Shown here: positions 57,865 through 64,000 of the stretch, piece after piece
Numbering within the stretch: the stretch's first letter is position 1
Layout of the letters: every line of letters starts with the position of its first letter
NCBI GenBank assembly: GCA_034509755.1
Contig: CM067553.1
Location: 45,638,110-45,702,109 of the forward strand
Length of the DNA stretch: 64,000 nucleotides
Source: Anisodus tanguticus
Taxonomy: Eukaryota > Streptophyta > Magnoliopsida > Solanales > Solanaceae
Direction of reading: 5' to 3'
The notes under the pieces: model-generated
Seen by the model: only the letters and a program-made list of their open reading frames with translations
Databases searched by the model: none
Told to the model about the DNA's origin: nothing
Program-made: the position numbers and the translations under genes

Positions 57865-59989
57865 TCAGCTATCTCTTTTTTCAATATAAACCATCATATT
57901 GTCGGCAAGAAATTCATCCTCCATCTTATTACGCAACCTTATCTTGATTATCTTCATTGCTGAAAATGATCTTTCTGTAGTAGCCGTAGAAACTGGAAGA
58001 GTTAAGATAAGGCGGATTATCCGGTCAATCAAGTAATATGTATTCGTCTTCCCTGTTTTTTCCAATGCTTCACACAATTCAGACATAGTTGACAAGTTAT
58101 TCAATTCTGAATGACTAACAGCCTCAATAATAAAGTGTTGAAGTTGAAATCTCAAATTTGTTCTCTTGCTCACTAAAATCCACCGGATATAATTTTTCTA
58201 CAAGAGCACATATATCATCCATATTAAATGTTTTGTAAATATTTTTAGGAATCAAACTATTGCTTATGCTCAAAAGCTCCATTATTTGCACATTAAACCT
58301 GTGATTCAATTCCTGCGATTGTTGATCAATTGTAACACAAAAGAGATTCACTCTAAAATGTTGACCCACTGTTATGTGATCCTTCTGATGACGAGCACGC
58401 CCTTGACGCTCTATATAAACATCATTACAATTAGGAGAATCAATATCATGTTGTTCACAAAATAATGTCACATTTTTCAATAATTGATCCCATCCAACTT
58501 CCGAGTTAGTGTTTTTGTAGTGCTGACTAAATGTATAACAATAAGTATATCTTGGAATTTCGGTTGTAAAGCTTGACAAAGACTATTTGTCATTCCTATA
58601 ATCTCTTTCATCATGTGCGAAATCAATATGAACTCAAATGAATTCATAATCTTATAAGCACCATTAGCATCCTCTTGTTGAGAGTAAGTTGATCCATTTT
58701 TCCTTATATTTTGAAGAACCACACAAGTTGCATCATGCATATTTATCATACTACAAACAGAAGAAAAATGTGAGCTCCAACGAGTATCTCTAGCTCGTTT
58801 CAAAGTGCCCATCTGATTTTGTCCTTTACCACTATCAAGTTCACCAATCTCTAGCCATTTTGATAGCCATAGTGTCCTTAACATGCACAAGATCAAAAAA
58901 TCGTTCTTGTATACAACCCTTTTTTATCAACAAACCTCAAAATAATAGTCATTTGCTCCCTTAAAGATTCATCACGTGATTTATCAATAATTATGCAAAA
59001 TTTAGAATCTCCAATCTCTTCTTGGATATAGCTTTTCACTTTACTAGAAATGATATGCAAGATTTCCTTTTGAATTAGATGAGAAGTATACTTTGAATTA
59101 ATGGAGCATTCTCTAGCACTACTTTTCCAAGTTCATCATTGTATGATGCTAAGAGTTTGATCATTTCAAGAAAGTTACCTCTATTTTTTTTATCTCGGTA
59201 ATTCGTCATAGTCTCTAAAAGCACAAGCTTGAAACGTGAGCCAACGAATTGAATCAATAAAGCTCTTGAGACGAAGTCTATTTTTGCTAATTTGATCGGA
59301 ACTCTGCACGTTAAGGACATTTCTGATGTGTATTGACTGATTGAACAAGTCTTGAGAAGATTTCAATGCATTATTGTGAGACGAACACGGACACTCACCA
59401 ATATGCTTAAGCAAAGCACAACTCTTCCCAGCATTGACCTTTCTCCATGCTTTAAATCCTTTTCTAGTAAAGACATCAGCTCTAGTATGCCACTTGGCTT
59501 TTCACTGAACAAGTAACAAAGCAAACAATAAGCAACATCATTAGTCGGTGAGTACTCTAGCCATGAAGGGAAAATTTTGAACCAAGATGCTTGAAATCGC
59601 CTTGAATGCTTATCTCTATTGAGGGGATACTTTTCAACTTGACATTGATAGGGACCCCAATTGAGATAAGCTCTTCGAACTTCATCTCTTCGATTCACTG
59701 GATATTTCCAAAGTTGGGGACGCTTTCCGGGGTCACGTTCTAAACAATTGACATCAAATTCATCCATGATGACTTTTTGAATCTTGCAAGGTTATTCATC
59801 CATGATGACTTTTTGAATCTTGCAAGGTTGCTCATCCAGTTGAACTGTTTGATCATCGGAATGGTGCTTTTCAAGTGTCGATGTTGAAGCTATACAATTT
59901 TCATCTTTGTTGGAAGCTTTCCTCTTGAAAAATGCATCAATTTTCTTAAGTTTGACCATCGTACCACTTCTAAAAAATACATAAATCAA
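57865..59989 (-). pseudogene. hAT transposase (TTF finger, DUF4371, dimerisation domain), broken
   Basis: From the N-terminus: KKIDAFFKRKASN at 59989-59792; an in-frame TAA at 59792-59794; a TTF-type finger at 59767-59363 (RRFQASWFKIFPSWLEYSPT, then AYCLLCYLFSEKPSG); a DUF4371-like part at 59414-59075 in two frames; a stretch with KVKSYIQEEIGDSKFCIIID and KSRDESL (first catalytic Asp, about 58990); RDTRWSSHFSSVC at about 58800; and at 58173-57865 the C-terminal dimerisation motif STATTERSFSAMKIIKIRLR. The segment that normally carries the second Asp and the Cys-His motif is missing between about 58900 and 58960. A 36-bp in-frame duplication at 59759-59830 precedes the finger. Confidence 0.9.
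59759..59830. repeat. 36-bp in-frame tandem duplication in the hAT ORF
   Basis: Two copies of attcatccatgatgactttt plus 16 more bases at 59759-59794 and 59795-59830. The first copy differs at its border so that a Gln codon reads as TAA in the sense direction. Confidence 0.9.
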
Positions 59990-60695
59990 TTATTAAAGAT
60001 GAAAGATCATAATCAATTTATCACATTTTAACACACCTTTTTAGACAGTTTCAACTCAACTTATATTTTACAACAATTACATAGTATCCTTTAAAAAAAC
60101 AATTATTATATGTTAAAATAAATTACAATCCACTTGAATTGTCAAATAAGTAACAAAATATTAATTGTTTTTATGTGGTGGTGGCCGGTGGGGATGGAAC
60201 CCACTAGCACAACACTCACCTTTTGAAATCAATTTTAAAAGAATGTGTAGTGACAGTGTGACAGACAGCTAAATTTATATTATTCGCCCAAAAATCATTT
60301 ACTGATGGTAGCAATTTCTTTTCCTCTCCAAAAAAATTATTTTTTTACCAACATAAAGCTAAATAGAAGATTTACCATAGTTAAAAATATGTAAAATAAG
60401 AAAATTATAGTGAGTGAGAAGAAAATTTACCTGTGTTAATGCGACGGTGAATTTAGGGCAACCGGGGAAGGTTGAAATGCACAGGAGAGAGAGGAGAGTC
60501 GTATTGGGAGAAGAGTTGTGCTCTGGAGAGGGCAAAAAGCCATAATTATTAGATGAAGCTCAATATCTCTCAATACACAAAAATAAATAAGGCCATTTGT
60601 TTGTGGATTGAGTAGTAGTATATAAAAAAAATCTAATTGTTTAGGGATACCACGGCTCCCCTCCGCTCCTACAAACATCCGCCACTGCCCTCCGG

Positions 60696-61541
60696 CTCAA
60701 CCTACAATCATTTTTGTTCACATAAAAAAGTTCATAATTTTTTATTTTCAAAAAGAAAATCAATTAGTATGTGAAAAAGCTAACCATAATAGCAGTTATA
60801 GAAGAGTCGAAGATAGGAGAACAAATAAATGACGTAATATAAAAAATATACCAATAATGGGAAAAGAACAAACAAAATAAGAAGAGCAAACTTTTTCTGC
60901 AGAAATTATGAAATGAGGAGAGGAAAAGTTTCTTTAATCAACAATGAAGAAATGTGCTTAAGTATTTATACTAAGCAACAATTTGTAACTTATGAGTCAT
61001 GAGGTAAACAATAGTATGAGTAACGTATAAGAGTGATCGCAGTTACTATTAACTGCATCTTGTGTTACTGTTATGCTACGTGGGGTGTTCAGTTTTACTT
61101 AGCATTTTATATTTAGTTAATGAATTTTTTGTTAAATCCATTTAGTTAGTAAATTATTATATTATGTAGAGAAGTGAAGAAAAAAAATACAAAAAAGTGA
61201 GACAAAAGATAAATGTAATTGATGACCATAAAGAAGTGTCACATCACATTGTCTATATATATATATATATATATATATTAGGTTTGTGATGCATTAATTT
61301 GCAGACTCTTCCTTCATCAGCTCATATCTGAAAAAAGAAGAACAAAATAAACAAGAGAGAATTAAAAGCTGGTTTGTGCTTAGGGAGGAACAAATAAGAT
61401 TGAATCTCACATATTAATAATTCTAAATTAATCATTATGTAAATTTAGTTTGGAATACGGAAAGATGCCAGATTTAGTTGCTAAAGATGACTCTTGGACT
61501 TCTTAACGTTAGTGGAATAATATTTAATCATGTTTATTTCT
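60696..61541. other. AT-rich spacer with TA microsatellite
   Basis: No gene. A TA repeat of about 27 bp lies at 61253-61279. ORFs in this part are below any supportable level. Confidence 0.5.
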
Positions 61542-61803
61542 CTCCGTTTCATAGTAAGTGATTTTTTTAGTTTTTGCACACCCTTTAAGAAAGTGCTCAC
61601 TCATAGAAAATTATGAATTGTTTTACTAATTTACCCCTAATCAATGCCTAAAAAAAGAAAATATAGTTAATGAATGTTGATCATTTAAACAAGGGTAATT
61701 TTAGAAGAACATGCCCAAAGTATTCTTCAAATTCTAAAAAATCACTTATTTTTAAAAAAAAAATAAAAGGCCTAAACAACCACTTATTGTGGAACGAATG
61801 GAG
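61542..61803. mobile_element. Stowaway MITE
   Basis: About 262 bp with inverted ends ctccgtttcatagtaagtga and cacttattgtggaacgaatg followed by gag, then TA at 61804-61805. The left TA is not preserved. Typical Solanaceae Stowaway body with cacccttta and cccctaatc. No ORF. Confidence 0.7.
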
Positions 61804-62184
61804 TATCACTATATTACCTTTCAAATAATTAATATTTAATAGTAAGTTTCAATATTCTTAAATGTCTCTCCCTTTTAAATGATTAATAAGAGATAATTAA
61901 GAGAGTTAAAGGAGTAACTCTTTGGCTTTTTAAAATAGCAAATAAATGAAAAAAAATGAAAGAAAAGGCAAAAAAAGAGAAAAAAGATAAATCAATGGAG
62001 GCCATTGGGGGGTGCCACATAAGATTGCTTATTCATAGCTTTATAGATATATATAGATATAGAGTAAGTATTGAAGCAAATAAAATGATAAACGAAAGGT
62101 GAAAAATAAAATAGTTTTATTACTTTAACGTTCATTCTAGTTTGAGAATGTTTCCTAACCTTTTCTTTTTTTGGCTATGGACGA
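61804..62184. other. AT-rich spacer, nothing recognised
   Basis: Contains poly-A runs and a short ATATAGA repeat near 62045-62062. No gene or further repeat supported. Confidence 0.4.
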
Positions 62185-62672
62185 TTTTAGAAGAGGTAGG
62201 GTAGGCTGAAGAAATATTGGAAAAATGTGATTATACATGACATGATGCAGTTACAACTTATCGAGGACATGACCTTAGATAGGAGATTATGGAGGACTAA
62301 GATTAGGGTAGAAGGCTAATAGGTAGTCTCGCTTATCATTTCATATTAGTAGTCGCAATATTGCTCTATAGTTTCTTGTGCTTTGATTTCCGCTACTATC
62401 TGATATTTCTTGTACTTTGATAATCTTATTTTATATGTGGTAGCTACTGTCCCTTTTTCAAACTGCTTTATCAAGGCTTAGTCGTTTTCGTTATTTTAAT
62501 TTTCATATTACTTTGAATTTCTTGTCCTTACCTGACCTCCTTTTATGCTTTCTCTTGAGCCGAGAGTCTTTCATAAACAACCTTTCTAACTTGATAGAGA
62601 TAAAATCTGCGTACACTCTATCATTTTCAGACTCACATTGTGAAATTTCACTGAATATACTATTGTTGATGG
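62185..62672 (+). mobile_element. RTE-type LINE 3' end, plus strand
   Basis: Begins agaagaggtagggtaggctg, which matches the inverted copy near 63720. It then has atgacatgatgcagttacaa, the 3' untranslated region and the end cttgagccgagagtctttc with tctgcgtacactct. A tail like atactattgttgat closes it. The 76-codon ORF at 62513-62743 lies over it and is not a gene. Confidence 0.7.
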
Positions 62673-63252
62673 GGTGGTTGTTCTCTATTTTTCATGATCC
62701 TTTTCTTTACTGTTTCTCTATTCTACTCTCTTTTCGCTCTTGATCTCAATATTGTCCTTTAAATAATCACAATTATGAGGCAACTGTTTTTTATTATTTA
62801 TTTGCTATTAATATGTGGTTTTAAAGATTGTAACTAATAATTTGAAAGATAGTTATCTTAATTTTATAGTTGACAAATCAAGTTGAAATGCTTCGTGCTC
62901 CTAACCGCATATCAATGCGGATTCATCACCCACGCCCCAACCAAATAATCAAGTGAAACAATTTTTGGAAAGATATTTGAAGAAAAAAAAACGGATAAAA
63001 TAATATATCTCCCATTTCTTTTTTTACCTTCTTAATAAACGAACAATGAACGTGTACCTAAATTAACAAAGAATTGGTATTTAACAATACATTAAAACCC
63101 CTCAATAACATTCATCATTCATAACAATATTTTATCTTAAAGGTTAATTATTTTTAGAATAAATTTTATCCTCACATACGTTATAAATAGGTTTGACTAT
63201 AGGTCTTTTTTTTCCTTGGGCAAGTTTAATTCTTTGACAAATTAGCATACTA
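62673..63252. other. Spacer between two LINE ends
   Basis: AT-rich, no ORF or repeat partner recognised. The two LINE tails point toward it. Confidence 0.45.
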
Positions 63253-64000
63253 CAAACAACAACAATAACATACCCAATGAAATCTCATAAAGTGGTTATG
63301 GGGGTAGAGTGTATGCAGACGTTACCCCTACTTTGGAAGATAGAAAAAGCTATTTTCCGTAGACCCTCGGCTCAAGAACAAGAAATTCACAACACAAAAT
63401 AATACGATAAAAAACCATGTCAAAATACTATAGAAAGTAGGATAAAACTGTCTGGAAAAAATGAGTCGGAACTACCACAAAATAATATAATAATTGAAGT
63501 ACAAGAAACAACAAATAGTAACTAAAATCGAAAGACACTACAAGAATAATACTACGATTACTAGTATGAAAGAATAAGTAGGACAACACTCAACTACTTA
63601 TTGACCTTCTAGCCTAACCCATGTCCTCCATAACCGCTTAAGTTATATCCTCATTAAGTTGGACCTGAATCATGTCATATCTAATCATCTTTCCCCAATA
63701 CTTCTTCAACCTACCTCTGTCTCTCCTGAAATGGTCCATAGTCAACCTATCCCCTTCGCACTGGGCATCCATGCATCTCCTCTACACATGACCAAACCAT
63801 CTCATTCTCGCTTCCTATATCTTATCCTCAACCGAAGCCACTCCTATCTTGTCTCAAATATCTTTATTTCGAATTCTATCACTCCTAGTATGCCCACACA
63901 CATCACAATATCCTAATTTCTGCAACTTTCATCTTCCGAACGTAAGAGTTCTTGACTAACCAACACTTCGCCCTATACAACATGGTTGGTCTAATCACCA
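63253..64000 (-). mobile_element. RTE-type LINE 3' part, minus strand, runs off the window
   Basis: On the minus strand it reads from 64000 inward: a partial ORF2 C-terminus (frames with LYRAKCWLVKNSYVRKMKVA, then interrupted versions of the conserved RWFGHV region), then untranslated sequence, gccgagggtctacgg at about 63360 and the terminal caacaatgttgttg-like tail at 63253. Stops and small shifts show it is dead. It continues beyond 64000. Confidence 0.72.

Larger units (their letters stand above)
57630..60687 (-). mobile_element. hAT transposon, defective
   Basis: 3058 bp with terminal inverted repeats CAGTGGCGGA at 57630-57639 and TCCGCCACTG at 60678-60687. The 8-bp flanks are CCCTTCGG at 57622-57629 and CCCTCCGG at 60688-60695, an hAT-size target duplication with one difference. 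It encodes a minus-strand transposase of the TTF zinc-finger/DUF4371 type, broken in several frames with a deletion in the catalytic part. Confidence 0.93.

Noticed and set aside
59363..59767. A host TTF zinc-finger protein gene
   Set aside because: It lies inside hAT terminal repeats with a target duplication and is continuous with a broken transposase, so it is transposon-derived and not domesticated here.

Overview
This is a plant nuclear window, almost certainly from Solanaceae. The evidence is: Solanaceae-type SINEs (TS-like and SolS-like), Stowaway and hAT-like MITEs, Ty1/copia and Ty3/gypsy elements primed by initiator Met-tRNA, a Sirevirus with an extra 3' ORF, and an inserted piece of mitochondrial DNA carrying a group II intron domain V. 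I see no intact host gene. Nearly everything is transposable element, TE remnant, or one decayed host gene.

Layout. 1-16.2 kb: a degenerate SINE; a solo LTR (2194-4502, target duplication GAAAT); then a long inverted-repeat element whose left arm was split by a minus-strand Ty3/gypsy chromovirus (4620-14866, target duplication CCCAA). One LTR of that chromovirus was itself hit by another element, of which a solo LTR remains (6320-8990, target duplication TAACC). 16.2-22.9 kb: AT-rich spacer with a TS-type SINE, MITEs, a degenerate tandem array (19.85-20.66 kb), a nuclear mitochondrial insertion resembling ccmFc intron and exon 2 (20.8-21.37 kb), and another SINE.

22.9-45.75 kb: a minus-strand valyl-tRNA synthetase pseudogene. 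Fourteen exons can be placed by splice sites and protein similarity. Its introns hold a truncated plus-strand Sirevirus (24.74-33.63 kb), a complete 342-bp TRIM (33913-34254), a 328-bp inverted-repeat element (35573-35900), a SINE (38.6-38.85 kb) and a complete but inactive plus-strand copia element (40477-45507). The gene carries at least two frameshifts, a nonsense codon and a 28-bp deletion, and no exon with the HIGH motif is found upstream.

45.9-64 kb: an L1-type LINE tail; an internally deleted minus-strand copia (46634-48668); a probable lone copia LTR (48.7-50.2 kb); a MITE; a young-looking copia with 5 differences between its 325-bp LTRs but broken ORFs (51487-56631); a defective minus-strand hAT transposon (57630-60687, 8-bp target duplication with one mismatch); a Stowaway MITE; and two convergent 3' ends of RTE-type LINEs.

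The window shows no operon-like or defence-like gene system. Its value is as a record of insertion order, nested elements, deletion with templated filler, and slow decay of a duplicated tRNA-synthetase gene. All assignments are from reading the sequence and translations; no database search was run.
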